A stretch of DNA of 64,000 bases from positions 11,186,427 through 11,250,426 of the forward strand of contig OX442315.1 in the NCBI GenBank assembly GCA_949358305.1. Direction: 5' to 3'. Made by a program: the position numbers and the translations under genes. This document shows, one piece after another, positions 8,840-18,669 of the stretch. Within the stretch, counting starts at the first letter, position 1. Every line of letters starts with the position of its first letter. The DNA comes from Strigamia acuminata (Eukaryota; Arthropoda; Chilopoda; Geophilomorpha; Linotaeniidae). Under the pieces are notes generated by a model. The model saw nothing but the letters and a program-made list of their open reading frames with translations, was not told the DNA's origin and ran no database searches.

Positions 8840-11800
8840 TTATTTCTTCGCCGCCTGCGCTGACTCGTTTTTTGACTCGTTTTTTGCCATGGCGAGTTTA
8901 ATCTCTGCCATCTGCTTCATTATCGCGTCAAACTTAGCGTCTTCTTTCGCTGTTCTTGGGCACTCATTGGAGTAGTGGCCCGGTTGGTTACACTTGAAAC
9001 AGCGAATATTTGATTTGTCTCTTGGGGCTTCAGTCGATTTTTTCTTTTCAGGGTCTGCTTTCGACGGTGGCGTGTAATTTTTCCGAAAATACTTCGGAAT
9101 TCGACCGGCATTTGGTTTTAACCTGGCGCGAAATTCTTCTACCGCTCTATCTCGATGGATGAGATGTACTAGCGGTCCTTCCTCATCGCAACCCGTTGAT
9201 AAGGTATCGCGATAGCTTCGTATTTCTTCGTCCGTCGAATAATCGTCTTTTTCTTCTTTTTCGTCTGATTTTCCGGCATCTTGTCCGGCTTCCTCCCCCT
9301 CCTTGACCTCCTCCAGTGTCGCTTGCATGGCTGACGCTGTCGGTGCCTTTTTAGGGGCGGCCAAAGGGTTGGAAGGCAGCGTGGATGTCAGTTTATTTTT
9401 TATTTGTAAACCAACGCTAGCTTCTGCCAGCTCCATTATACCGCTAAGATATTCAGTAGGGCGCATAATCTTATCTGTCGCCCCATATCTTTCCGCACTC
9501 AACTTGAGACGTTTTGCGGTCGCTGCTTTCTCCGCTTCTGGTAAAGCGGAATAATATCTTTTCTCGATATCTATCGTGTTCTCAAACAGGAAGGCGCTCA
9601 TCTCCTCGTAGCTGCCTCCTGTCGGTGCCCTTTCTTCAAGTAGCACCCGTTGCGAGTATTCCGACAAACCGCCGAGAAAGAAAAGGTTGAATCCCGTGGC
9701 ATGAAATTCCATCGGGGCCTTTTCGAACAACAATCTGGCGCGAATGTCGTAATCCATTATGGTTTCACCAGGCATCTGGCGAAGACCTCGCATCTTTCGG
9801 CTCACCTCTTCGGGTGTCTCGCCGTAGCGTAGGTCGAATCTCATTAAAAAGTCGTCCCAATTGACGCCTTTCAATCCTTGGTACCACTCACGTGCCGAGC
9901 CTGTCATTAGCTCGACAATACCGTGGGTGAGCATGTCTCCTACGGTGGCTTTGGTGGCAGTCTTAATTCGAATTACTTCGTCAAGGAAGCGATCTCCCGC
10001 TTTCCATGACCCGTCGAAACGGTTCTGAATATAAAATTGCCACCTAATATTCCCGGTAACACTCATGGTGTCACGTCGGGAGACAGCGTATTTTTTCTTT
10101 ACGCGGTCGCCAGTGCTACGATTACGATCGTTTCGTTTGCTCAGATCGATTCCCTCGGCCTTCAACGAGCCGAGTAGGGCTCTTCCAAGCTCTCCCATCG
10201 TATACTGCCGACCCGTCGAATCGGTAAACGCGCTTTGTCGGGGAAGGTCCTGAAACTCCTCCCGTCGGTGGTCGCTATTTTCCGATCGACGTCGTTTCTC
10301 TCTATCGCGCGGAGAGTTGGATCTCTTCCGGCGATTACTTGATTTCTCCTTTCGTCTGTCGTCGTTGGATGAGGGGTCGGAGCTGGGGTCGGGAGACGGT
10401 GAGCGGCGTGGCGGGTTGCGCCGTGAAGAGTTTGACTCTTTCCGGCCCCTACGACGGTCGTCACGTTCCCTTTCCCTGCGTTCATCGCGTTCTCTTTCCC
10501 TTCGTCTTTCTCCGGAACCTCTCTCCGAATCGTGATGACTGGGTGCATTTGACTCCAGTCCATCTGACGACGAATCACTATTTCCGTAGTGATAATATTT
10601 CGGTCTTTCATCGCGTTTGCCTTCTTCTCGCGAAGAGGTGCGATCATGCGATTGTCTCCTTGACGACTCGTCGTCTTTAAGGATGGGCACTGGTTGTTGC
10701 CACTCAGTCCCTTGCGGATTATCTTGCTGTTGGCTTGTGAGAGCTTGCTCTTCATTTCGCCTAGCATTATTAGCGTTGATTAACCGCGTTATCGCATTAT
10801 TTGTGGCTGAATCGAGAGCTTGCATGCGGGGCCGAGTTTGTTGTTCTCTGGCCGACGCATCTCTCTTGCGCGGAGTAGCTGGTGTTGCCCTCTCCGGCTG
10901 GGGTTTGGGTTTGGCCTTCGGCGTGCGCTTTGGGTCTCCCTCTAGGCTCTCGTCGGACAGCTCGGATGAACTGACCTCTGGTTTGCGAACGGATTTCGGG
11001 TCATCTCGTCGCAATCTGGCCATAAATGCTCGCTCTGCTTCTTGTTGCGAGTGGAAAGCATATCGATGTGCTCTCAGGGCTCGGTCAACTATTTCTACCT
11101 CCTCGGGAGTAGTCGGATTGGGCTGGGTTCTGCCGTACTCGAGAGCTTGCGCTTCTCTTTCCGCCAGCTTCCTCCGTCTCTCGCGAATGGCTTGTCGAGC
11201 CTCATTCTCTGCATCCGCTTCAAATTGAGCGGAATCAACCAATTGTTGAGCGTGTGCACCTTCAACAATGGTGATTTGTGGGGATACACTGTGCGCTTTT
11301 AAAGCTGCACGTACGATCTGTAACGTTTCGTACACGGTAATTTTCCCCGTCGGAAGGGTGTATCTCACTCCTTCCGCCTGTGCCAATTGCATCGCATCAA
11401 TCAAGGTGCCCGAGACGCTGTAAGGCTGGCTCGAAACACGCTTGACAGAGGATGAGTTGGACTTGTGTCCTTCGGACCTGACCGAAGCTGGGCGGCTTTG
11501 CGTAATTGGCGTGTTTAGTGCCGAATTAGCGGTCGTATTTGAGGCCGTCTTTTGTATCGGAGACGCTGCTTTCGGACTGCCCACCTCGGTGTCGTGCGTT
11601 AGACGAGGCGATTGGTTACGGGATAAAACCTCGTTTCCGCTCGTCCCGCCGTCACGGTTAGAACGCGGCAGTTTGGAGTGAGATTGCTCTTCACCCCGCT
11701 CTGTCTCGTCCAATCGCTGCCTCGTCTCGGTGCGAGACGGGTGCGATGCCTCGGATGCGCTTCTACGATCGGGTTTAGGCTTACGCCGTTTTTGCCTCGC

Positions 11801-11950
11801 TTCGTGCGCTGAGGCTTTGGGTAAGGGACCTCCAGATCGCAAGTGATAGTCGGCGCCTTTACGACTGCCGGCTCTCTTGTTTGCGTCGGAGTCGGAATCT
11901 GTTACTCGGGTATTATCTGCCATTTCTTGCTTTGGGTATGATGTAATCAC
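8840..11950 (-). CDS. gag: Gypsy Gag polyprotein with CCHC zinc knuckle
   Basis: The open frame of 1036 residues is long for a Gypsy Gag. The N-terminal half is highly charged and Arg/Ser/Glu-rich, with RERERDERRERERD-type low complexity around residues 480-560. A helical capsid-like region follows (about 620-800: WQFYIQNRFDGSWKAGDRFLDEV, AREWYQGLKG). One zinc knuckle CFKCNQPGHYSNEC lies near residue 985. The protein would package element RNA into particles. It ends in two repeats of the KNES motif encoded over tandem slippery sequences. The start Met at 11950 is about 25 nt after the primer-binding site. Confidence 0.9.
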   Translation of the reverse strand: MITSYPKQEMADNTRVTDSDSDANKRAGSRKGADYHLRSGGPLPKASAHEARQKRRKPKPDRRSASEASHPSRTETRQRLDETERGEEQSHSKLPRSNRDGGTSGNEVLSRNQSPRLTHDTEVGSPKAASPIQKTASNTTANSALNTPITQSRPASVRSEGHKSNSSSVKRVSSQPYSVSGTLIDAMQLAQAEGVRYTLPTGKITVYETLQIVRAALKAHSVSPQITIVEGAHAQQLVDSAQFEADAENEARQAIRERRRKLAEREAQALEYGRTQPNPTTPEEVEIVDRALRAHRYAFHSQQEAERAFMARLRRDDPKSVRKPEVSSSELSDESLEGDPKRTPKAKPKPQPERATPATPRKRDASAREQQTRPRMQALDSATNNAITRLINANNARRNEEQALTSQQQDNPQGTEWQQPVPILKDDESSRRQSHDRTSSREEGKRDERPKYYHYGNSDSSSDGLESNAPSHHDSERGSGERRRERERDERRERERDDRRRGRKESNSSRRNPPRRSPSPDPSSDPSSNDDRRKEKSSNRRKRSNSPRDREKRRRSENSDHRREEFQDLPRQSAFTDSTGRQYTMGELGRALLGSLKAEGIDLSKRNDRNRSTGDRVKKKYAVSRRDTMSVTGNIRWQFYIQNRFDGSWKAGDRFLDEVIRIKTATKATVGDMLTHGIVELMTGSAREWYQGLKGVNWDDFLMRFDLRYGETPEEVSRKMRGLRQMPGETIMDYDIRARLLFEKAPMEFHATGFNLFFLGGLSEYSQRVLLEERAPTGGSYEEMSAFLFENTIDIEKRYYSALPEAEKAATAKRLKLSAERYGATDKIMRPTEYLSGIMELAEASVGLQIKNKLTSTLPSNPLAAPKKAPTASAMQATLEEVKEGEEAGQDAGKSDEKEEKDDYSTDEEIRSYRDTLSTGCDEEGPLVHLIHRDRAVEEFRARLKPNAGRIPKYFRKNYTPPSKADPEKKKSTEAPRDKSNIRCFKCNQPGHYSNECPRTAKEDAKFDAIMKQMAEIKLAMAKNESKNESAQAAKK
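8867..8885 (-). promoter_or_regulatory. Tandem -1 ribosomal frameshift heptamers at the gag-pol junction
   Basis: On the minus strand the canonical slippery heptamer A AAA AAC occurs twice in the correct gag register (GCA AAA AAC at 8879-8885 and TCA AAA AAC at 8867-8873), 12 nt apart, about 25 and 37 nt before the gag stop at 8840-8842. A -1 slip enters the pol frame, which is open from there through the pol Met at 8816. Both facts were checked by reading codons. No downstream pseudoknot could be computed. Confidence 0.8.
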
Positions 11951-11975
11951 AGGTTAGAATCAGTTATTCGACTTG

Positions 11976-11993
11976 ATCCCGGACAGGCCCCCA
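11976..11993 (-). other. Primer-binding site, tRNA-Pro-like
   Basis: On the minus strand TGGGGGCCTGTCCGGGAT starts two bases after the 5' LTR. It differs at two positions from the well-known tRNA-Pro primer-binding site of gammaretroviruses (TGGGGGCTCGTCCGGGAT), so a tRNA-Pro primer is likely. Confidence 0.75.
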
Positions 11994-11995
11994 CG

Positions 11996-13012
11996 TGTCG
12001 CGCTCAACTCTAACCGTCGCTAACTCGTGGGTTGATTACTTAATTCGACTAACTCACTACCGCTTTGTCTCAAGCGGTTTACCCAAAGAAATGATTACAC
12101 AGATATAAAAGGTAAAATATAATATAGATTTATTCTGTGGGACAATGTACAGATATATCTTATATATATATATGAAAGGTAGGTAAAAGGTAAATCGGAA
12201 TGGGTGAAGGGAAATGGAAAGGTAAAGGTATGATGAAAGCTGGCTGGAATCGGCGAGGTCGTCTGTTGTCTCGGTCGTGTCCAAGATGGCGTCCTCGTTG
12301 TGGCAACGTGGTGTCGTCTTGGGCCGGCGTGGCAATATGGCGTCCTCGGCTCGTCTCTGGCTGGTCCTTCGGGCTCACGCTGGTCGGGCGCGAGTGAATG
12401 CTTAGTTAAAAGACTTACTTCGGGCTGTTGTCTAGGTTTTTGTGTGGTGTCCGGCGATCACACAGCGGCGGACTCTTCTGGTTCCCGGCGGTCACACAGC
12501 GGCGGGAACGCTCGTCGTGGTTTTACTGCAGTTTAGGCTTGTGCGACCGTTTGTCTGCACAACTCGCTAAACTGGAGTGGTTTTTACTATTTCTAGCTGG
12601 TGTGCTAAAATAGTGTGGTAATCTTATCTCGCAGGTTACTCTGCGGAGTTTGACACTGACCAAACGTACTCACGGTAAATTGTCCTTTGTCCTCGGTCAA
12701 TCCCAGTATTTTTACTTGGGCCTGATCTTGTAGGACGACGGATTTTACGTGTGTTTCTCGTTTGATGGTTGTGTTGGTTCTGCCCGCTCAGTGCAAGGCA
12801 CATTCCTTTGCACAAAGCGGGGTTGACAGGTGACCGGAATCACCCAATGGTGGGGTGGACGAGCCATCCCCACTCCCTCAGGGCAGACGCCTGTCCATTG
12901 ACTAGATGTCAATGCACTGAGGGAAGGGAGACGCGCTTGCGGCTCCCCTTACACCCGAAACGAGGTCACGAGAGAAACTCTTCGTTGACCCCGGTCCAGT
13001 CGGGTCACAACA
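11996..13012 (-). repeat. 5' LTR of the Gypsy element
   Basis: 1017-bp copy of 2328-3344. It lies upstream of the primer-binding site and gag when read on the minus strand and would carry the element promoter. Read side by side, the two LTRs show no differences that I could find. Confidence 0.95.
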
Positions 13013-13265
13013 GACTTTATGCAAGAAAGTGACTTTATGCATAGGGGAGTGACACCGTATTGGCCAATGACAAACGGCCCAGTTGAGAGGGGGAATAAAT
13101 AATCTTCTCTGAAAGCATACCAGTCGGCGAGAATCGAGGAGAGAGACTGGAAGTAAAGTCTAGGGGAGTTTCTGCAAGCTTATAGAAGCACCCTTTACCG
13201 AATGACTAGAATTTTACTGTTTGAGCTGATGACTGGCCAGAAAATGAAGAATAAAATTTCAGAGA
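13013..13265 (+). pseudogene. Decayed Gypsy-type integrase, second half
   Basis: Translation gives GVTPYWPMTNGPVERGNK, a stop, then LKAYQSARIEERDWK and FLQAYRSTLYRMTRILLFELMTGQKMKNK. This is the integrase stretch carrying the catalytic Glu (NGPVER) and the conserved AYRST-P-ELL region. It continues the fragment that ends at 2327, so the younger Gypsy element inserted into an already old relative. Confidence 0.7.
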
Positions 13266-13293
13266 CTACAAAAGGCCAAAAAAAGGAAATCAC

Positions 13294-13887
13294 ACTGACC
13301 GCTTGGCCAACCAAGGGTGACCAGCATCATTGCCACAAGCCGCCCAATGGCCCTCGCAGAGTGGTATGACCCAGTGTAGGGAAAAAGGGAGCTGAGTGGT
13401 GTGGGGAGTAGAGAAAAGCGCTGGCCCTCAACCGAGACAGGTGTGTGAAGTAAAATCCTGAAGCCAGCAAGGGAAGTCGTGCCCTGTGCTGACTCTGCTC
13501 TCCTCCCCATTCACCACTATGACGCTCAGTAATGTGACGATGGGTTCACTAAAGCCTCCATGGGCGGTTGCATGGGCCGTACAGATGAGTACGACAGAAT
13601 GGTTATGTTTGACTGGCCATGTCATACATGGGGCTCCCTCTCTGTGTATGACGGGTCGGTTGCCAGTGTGGCGTGCCTTCATGGCACTGCCAACATGCGG
13701 GTAGATGGGAGTCTCCAACCGCTAGACAACAGATTAAAGGCCAACAACCCACCAATCTGGAGTTCCTTGTCTTATTTACGTGAGTATGTGTCCCACCCCA
13801 TGGTAACCAGTCCCCAGGCTGCCACGGTATGGTTTTCTCTATGGCAGCCTAGGAACTGGTGACCATGGGGTGGGATGCATACTCACA
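13294..13887. mobile_element. MITE-like repeat, family 1 copy B, ending in a long hairpin
   Basis: It matches the reverse complement of 104-611 and the repeat at 63580-63916. Its right part, 13781-13887, is an inverted repeat of about 45 bp arms (GTGAGTATGTGTCCCACCCC... and ...GGGGTGGGATGCATACTCAC) around a loop of roughly 17 bp, a feature not obvious in the other copies. No protein-coding content. Confidence 0.55.
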
Positions 13888-14407
13888 ACACCGACAGGTC
13901 AAAGAAAGGGTGAGCCCTGGAAATGAATAAGTCAAATGCATATTCTAATTATTATTTAGATTAATCGTTTTAATTTATTAATTATTATTATTATTATTGT
14001 GACAAATGGAGGTTATTGTTTGAAAAGAAAAAATGAGATTGTATTGTACAGTTCTATATTAAACCACTAGATGGCAGTAAGTAAACAAGCAGCTGGCAAT
14101 ATAGGTGTTGATTGATCACACCGAATTAAAGTCACTTCATCGTCGCAACTCACTGAAAGCACTTTATTAGTCATTCACAACACCACATCTAGTAATAAAT
14201 AAAAATATGCACGGTTAACCGAAATGTAATGGTTGTATTGGAGTAGTGTGGATGCAACACTTATGTAACTTTTGATACAGCTTCAATAACACACATTTTT
14301 CATTTAATTAAAATCAACATTTTTTTTAGTGCTGAATCGCAAAAATGTAAATACTATTTAAGACATGAATAATTTTGGATCATTTTGGTTTTCCTCCTGC
14401 AGCCAAA

Positions 14408-15561
14408 ATGAATTTCCTCCACATTTTCTTTTGTTTTGCCGCAATAATTGGTTCTAGTTGAGTTATTACACCTAAAATACATTGAATTGTGTTAAAAACA
14501 TTTGTATTAAACATTACATTTCATTAGTTGTTGCATCTGAAGTCAATCTTGACGATTTTGACGCAGTTGCCAAAGCTTACGCAGAAGGAAAGGCCAAGGA
14601 GTACGGAACAAGCCTCGCGTGGTACGACATATACGGCAAACATCACTATTTACAGCGCGATCCAGACTACCACGAGTAAGTAAAAATTTATTTAAAAAAA
14701 TACGTATATTTCATTTTCTTATTACTAAATACAGTTACAAAGTTGAGGCCTGGTCCGATCACGTGGAGTACGGAAAAGTAGACAAAACAATTGAGAAACC
14801 AGGACACATTTACAGTCAATGGTACCACAACACTCAATCTGTTCCAATCACAGCTGAATTTTCGAGAGAAGTCGAGTTGAAAAGTTCATATACATGGAGC
14901 ACATCAAGTAAATTCAGGATGAATCATCAAATTGATGTATATCGTTGATTTTGCCAAGAAAATGTTGCATTTTTTAAATCATTTTTTATCTTTTTTAGGT
15001 CAGTGTTGGAGTGCCTGAAATCTTTTTGGGAATAAATGTAAAAATAAACACTACTGTCGAACTCCAAAGCAGCAAATCACAGACAGTTGAGCAAACTGAA
15101 AAATATGGAGTGAGAAACATCATTACAATTCCTCCGAAAAAGTCGGTGAAGGCGGAATTTATTGTCACAGAAAAGGACATGCAGGTGAGAAACTACAATT
15201 ATACACGACATTTCTAACTAAAAATCTTATTTCATGTCGTCTTTTGTTCTTGCAGATCCCGTGGGAAGCTGATGTGCATCTAACTGGCTACATCGCCATG
15301 TGGTTTGAGCCAAAACATGACGGACATTGGATGTGGTTTCATCCGCTCATGTACCTGGCTAACGAGAAATACCAGCTTGTGGGCTATGACCGTTTGGTTT
15401 ACCGCACTAAAGGAATGTTTAGAGGCTTAAAAGGAATCGATTCAACCCTTAAAACTACTGAATACGACGTGACAGATTTTCAACCAACTAATTCTCCTCG
15501 TCGGCATCAAAACGCGACGAAAGTTACATACGCCAAACCTATTCTTGTAAAATTGGATTAA
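14408..15561 (+). CDS. Aerolysin-like (ETX/MTX2-type) secreted pore-forming-like protein, copy B, complete
   Basis: Five exons: 14408-14456, 14528-14675, 14735-14936, 14999-15184, 15256-15561. All have GT-AG boundaries and consistent phases (891 nt, 296 residues). Exon 1 encodes a signal peptide (MNFLHIFFCFAAIIGS) cut near SIVAS. The middle has Ser/Thr-rich beta strands and a PEIFLGINVKINTTVEL segment that could be the amphipathic insertion hairpin. Then come the IPPKKSVKAEF and IPWEADVHLTGYIAMWF strands and a C-terminal part rich in aromatic and basic residues. This order fits the aerolysin/ETX/MTX2 fold. It is the tandem paralogue of copy A, with very similar exons. Poly(A) signal AATAAA at 15615-15620. 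It could act in defence or digestion; nothing in the sequence decides. Confidence 0.72.
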
Positions 15562-15688
15562 TCATGGATGATTATTGTTGCAATGAATTGTAGCAATGAA
15601 CTGAAAGAATGTCAAATAAAAATTATTTTTCTTGCATTTGGATGCATAAAAATGAGAGTTTGATGTGCTTTTATGTTTTATGTTACAC

Positions 15689-15937
15689 TTAATTCAAGCT
15701 GTCGATGTCGTTTTCTATTATCATTAAAACTTCTTCAATTGCTGTGTCAGTGATGGTCCAATCACAGTTTCGATTCATGTCTTTGAGTAAATGTCTGATG
15801 TCGTACTTGATGTGATCTTTGTAGGTGTTTAAGTGTTGTTTGTCTTCTTTAATTGCCTCGTCTAGTTCGCAGTTGTTGCATAGAATTGCTGAGATAAACA
15901 AAAGGTGGATGATGGCCTTGATCCAAATGGATTCCAT
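15689..15937 (-). CDS. Small secreted protein candidate
   Basis: Open frame of 82 residues starting MESIWIKAIIHLLFISAILC, a good signal peptide, followed by an acidic helical mature part with an NCELDEAIKEDKQ segment and Cys in NCDW. It lies antisense just beyond the 3' end of copy B. An AAAACCAG/G acceptor immediately before the Met suggests an upstream 5' UTR exon, with possible donor GTATGGTTAG near 16005. No homologue recognised. Length and lack of a second copy keep confidence low. Confidence 0.4.
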   Translation of the reverse strand: MESIWIKAIIHLLFISAILCNNCELDEAIKEDKQHLNTYKDHIKYDIRHLLKDMNRNCDWTITDTAIEEVLMIIENDIDSLN

Positions 15938-16208
15938 TGTACCTGGTTTTAGAATTTTAAAAATAAATAAATTAATGTATGAAGGAGGAAAAAATCTACT
16001 AACCATACAAACTATTGCAGAACACAATTGTTTTGTGTGAAAATGTATATCCTGATTCCTGAAATGCGACCTAGCTTTTCAATAAAGGGGAAATACAAAA
16101 CCGGTAAACAGAAATTAAAGTGAAAAGATGCATACACTGCTGCTTAAATTGGACCAAGCTGTTTTAACACTAGAACGACCGGAATTTCACGATACCAAAA
16201 ATAAACTT

Positions 16209-16281
16209 CGCCCGAACAGGGACTCGAACCCTGGACCCTTAGGTTAAAAGCCTAATGCTCTACCGACTGAGCTATCCGGGC
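16209..16281 (-). tRNA. tRNA-Lys(UUU)
   Basis: The minus strand folds as a full cloverleaf: acceptor GCCCGGA/TTCGGGC, D arm AGCTCAGTCGGTAGAGC, anticodon loop CTTTTAA with anticodon TTT, T loop TTCGAGTC, discriminator G. There is no intron. A TTTTT tract about 10 nt downstream ends Pol III transcription. Identical genes lie at 24840 and 59762, each upstream (lower coordinate) of an OAS-like unit. Confidence 0.97.
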
Positions 16282-16289
16282 CTGCAGAA

Positions 16290-17080
16290 ATGGAGGACAA
16301 TTCAATTAAAGTTGGCGATTCATGCGACTTAGAGAATGGCAGACAAAGTACATTAAAATTCAAATGACAGAAATTTGAAACGTAATAACTGTAAAAACTG
16401 GAGTTTTAGAGAAACGAGCGGCGTACAACTTCGGGCGGCGTTATGCAGTAAAGCCAACTTCATGGAAGTGTTTTCAATTGAGATTGCATGACGCGCGACA
16501 GGAAGTGTGTTTTTAGTGTCATAAAATATGCTAATATTCCTTTGTCCCCTTGTTTTTGTATCCGTGACCCACAGAAAGACATGCTTTTATTCTCTCATCA
16601 TAAAAACCTAGAAAATCAGTAATTATAGTCAGTTTTCATTCGAAATATGTTTAAATCGACTTTATGAATCTTCAAAATAACTAATAAGCGATGTGATTTT
16701 TCTTAAAAGAATTTATTATTGAAATTTTACATTTAAAATGAATGTTTATTTTGTCTTTTAAAATTGCTTTACTTAAATTCACCTACACCATAATTATTAT
16801 TTGTAATAGCTATAAAGAATACAAAATGATTAGTACCAGAAATTTACAAAGAAAGTTTTACAAAAAATATATAATCAATTTTCCCACTTCTGAATTTATA
16901 AACAGGGTTATAAAGTATAACGGCAGCACACCGGTGTTTTTCGGGCCCCGGATGGTGGTTCTATGATTCAAATTACTTAGAAATTTTGATATTATTATGA
17001 TAATCCTGTGATATTATTATGCATTTATTGTTTGAAAATTACGTTTAAGAAATTTATACGATTTTCGATACTTTTTTTTT
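16290..17080. other. Unit spacer between tRNA-Lys and OAS-like copy 1
   Basis: No gene seen. The sequence is AT-rich and repeats in other units: the GGCGATTCATGCGAC flank just after the tRNA and the AAATGAATGTTTATTTTG...GATTAGTACCAGAAATT stretch (about 16736-16850) recur at about 21540, 49890 and 60376. The conserved spacer marks the segmental duplication unit. A minus-strand AATAAA at about 17081-17086 serves the OAS-like gene. Confidence 0.6.
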
Positions 17081-17142
17081 ATTTGTTGCAAATATTTTGG
17101 AGCCCCACTAATAACTTTTTCCCCAGGCCCCGCAAAACCACT

Positions 17143-18666
17143 TTAAACGTTGACACTACAAGACACAACATAGCTACCTGATGGAATTTCAAAAGTAACA
17201 TCACGATCGCTATGTCTATCAGTTGATGGACTCCACTCTCTGGTATCATTTTGCATTCTATCAATTTCTTTCTTCACCTCCGTTTTCAATTCTTCCTTTG
17301 ACTTAGCCTCGTTGTTTAAAAACCTAATATTATAACACACGTAATGCTTAAATATCTTAACTGCCTCGTGGTTTCCCCGTGCATTCCTTTCAATAACTCT
17401 AATTCTTTTCGACCCGTAAGTGTTATCGTAAACACCAACCAACCAATCTTTACCACGCCAATTGCTAAGGGAGGGAAACGCGGGCTGCATTTCAAACAAA
17501 TTAAACAAAGCATAAACAGAATTCAATCTCTGAAGACTGACTTTGGCAAATTGCTCAAACGTTTTCCTCACTATTTCTTTCTTGCATAAATCATAAGCGA
17601 AATTATTATGCGGATTACTGGGATCCAAAACAAGCGGGCGTTGTCCTAACACGTAGTGGTTCACCTCCGACTGCGAATAAAACGTGTTAAAAATGACCGT
17701 GACAACTTTGAGATTACTCATCATATTTAAAAATAAACCGATAGCTCTGACAATGGATTTGTTATTGTTTTCTTCTTGATGGGCCGCTTTTACAGCTATC
17801 AGTTCAATCATGGTGGACCTTCCGGACACATAATCGCCGATGTAGATGCTTCGGTTCCAAAATTTGGCCAAACGGATCACGTCGTGGGCGAATGGGCTCT
17901 GTTGCTTGATGAATTTCACTTGATCTTGAATCAAACTGCTGCTCCAGCGATATCCATCCTTACTAGGACGTTCGAGTTTGCTGATTTCATGCAATACCTT
18001 GCGTCGTTGAAGGGCGCCATCTTGGCTGAAATTAACGGCTGGTACTATGTCGAATTCAAAGCCGTCAATCGTTGCTTGTAATGCGGAACCTTTGGTTTTC
18101 GGTGCTTTGAACACAATGGCAGACATGGATTCTTCCAATTCCAACGTCTGTTCGAAAACATCGAACACCTAAGTTGATGAATAAATTTATTAATCAATTC
18201 TATTTTTAAAAAAAATGGATGAGAGAATAAGCAGTAATAGAACTGATTCACTTTAGCTATTGTGAGTATTGAAAACCATGTTAAGAAATTGTGACTGTAC
18301 AATACTAGTATAATATCACAACCCAACCACGGAATTCTATAAGCAGACTGCGACTGACTGTCCCCTTTAATTTACTTAATTAAAAAAAGAAAATAAGAAC
18401 TCAGAAACCTTAGGAAAATCTCTAATTGTGATATCGTTGATGAAGATAACACAATCCAAATCGAATTCGTGCGCGAGTGCCGTTTTCTTCTCCACACTTC
18501 CCATAATGCCCACACGGTCTATGCGGTATTTTACGTTTTTCTGCAACGTTCTGAAAATCTTGTTTGCAACTGACTTAGCATCTTCCAAGTCGGTGTCTAC
18601 GGGTACCAATCTGAGCGAAAACTGCAGCAAGGAATGCTCCAACATCCCGTTCCTTTGATTATACAT
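17143..18666 (-). CDS. OAS-like nucleotidyltransferase, copy 1
   Basis: Two coding exons, 18666-18409 and 18168-17143, phase-0 GT-AG junction (427 residues). The start ATG follows an acceptor (CACACAG) and sits in TTGAACATG, a context shared with copies 2 and 5. The nucleotidyltransferase motif is IMGSVEKKTALAHEFDLDCVIFIND, with Gly56-Ser57 and Asp69-x-Asp71; the third acid is Asp126 in FEFDIVPAV. The C-terminal half has LIQDQVKFIKQQSP, VIRLAKFWNRS and RPLVLDPSNPHNN, which resemble the OAS1 C-terminal domain (LDPADPTGN). Known OAS enzymes make 2'-5' oligoadenylates on dsRNA binding. Activity here is inferred, but the catalytic triad is present. A non-coding 5' exon ends near 19235. Alternative reading: a divergent cGAS-like receptor. 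Confidence 0.75.
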
Positions 18667-18669
18667 GTT

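Larger units (their letters stand above)
2328..13012 (-). mobile_element. Full-length Ty3/Gypsy LTR retrotransposon, minus orientation
   Basis: It has two 1017-bp LTRs that I read as identical (TGTCGCGC...GTCACAACA), a 4-bp target duplication GACT, a primer-binding site next to the 5' LTR, a polypurine tract next to the 3' LTR, and intact gag and pol ORFs in a -1 frame relation. Domain order protease, RT, RNase H, integrase places it in Ty3/Gypsy. Identical LTRs and open frames indicate a recent insertion and possible activity. No envelope gene is recognised; instead pol has a long C-terminal extension. Confidence 0.95.

Noticed and set aside
10162-11302. Several open frames of 60-200 codons on both strands overlapping gag
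   Set aside because: They are shadows of the gag ORF caused by its biased Arg/Ser/Glu codon content; no domain or start context supports them.
17143-18168. OAS-like exon 2 as a stand-alone gene starting VFDVFEQ
   Set aside because: The first codon is GTG directly after an AG acceptor, and exon 1 with the GS/DxD motif joins in phase; it is an exon, not a separate start.
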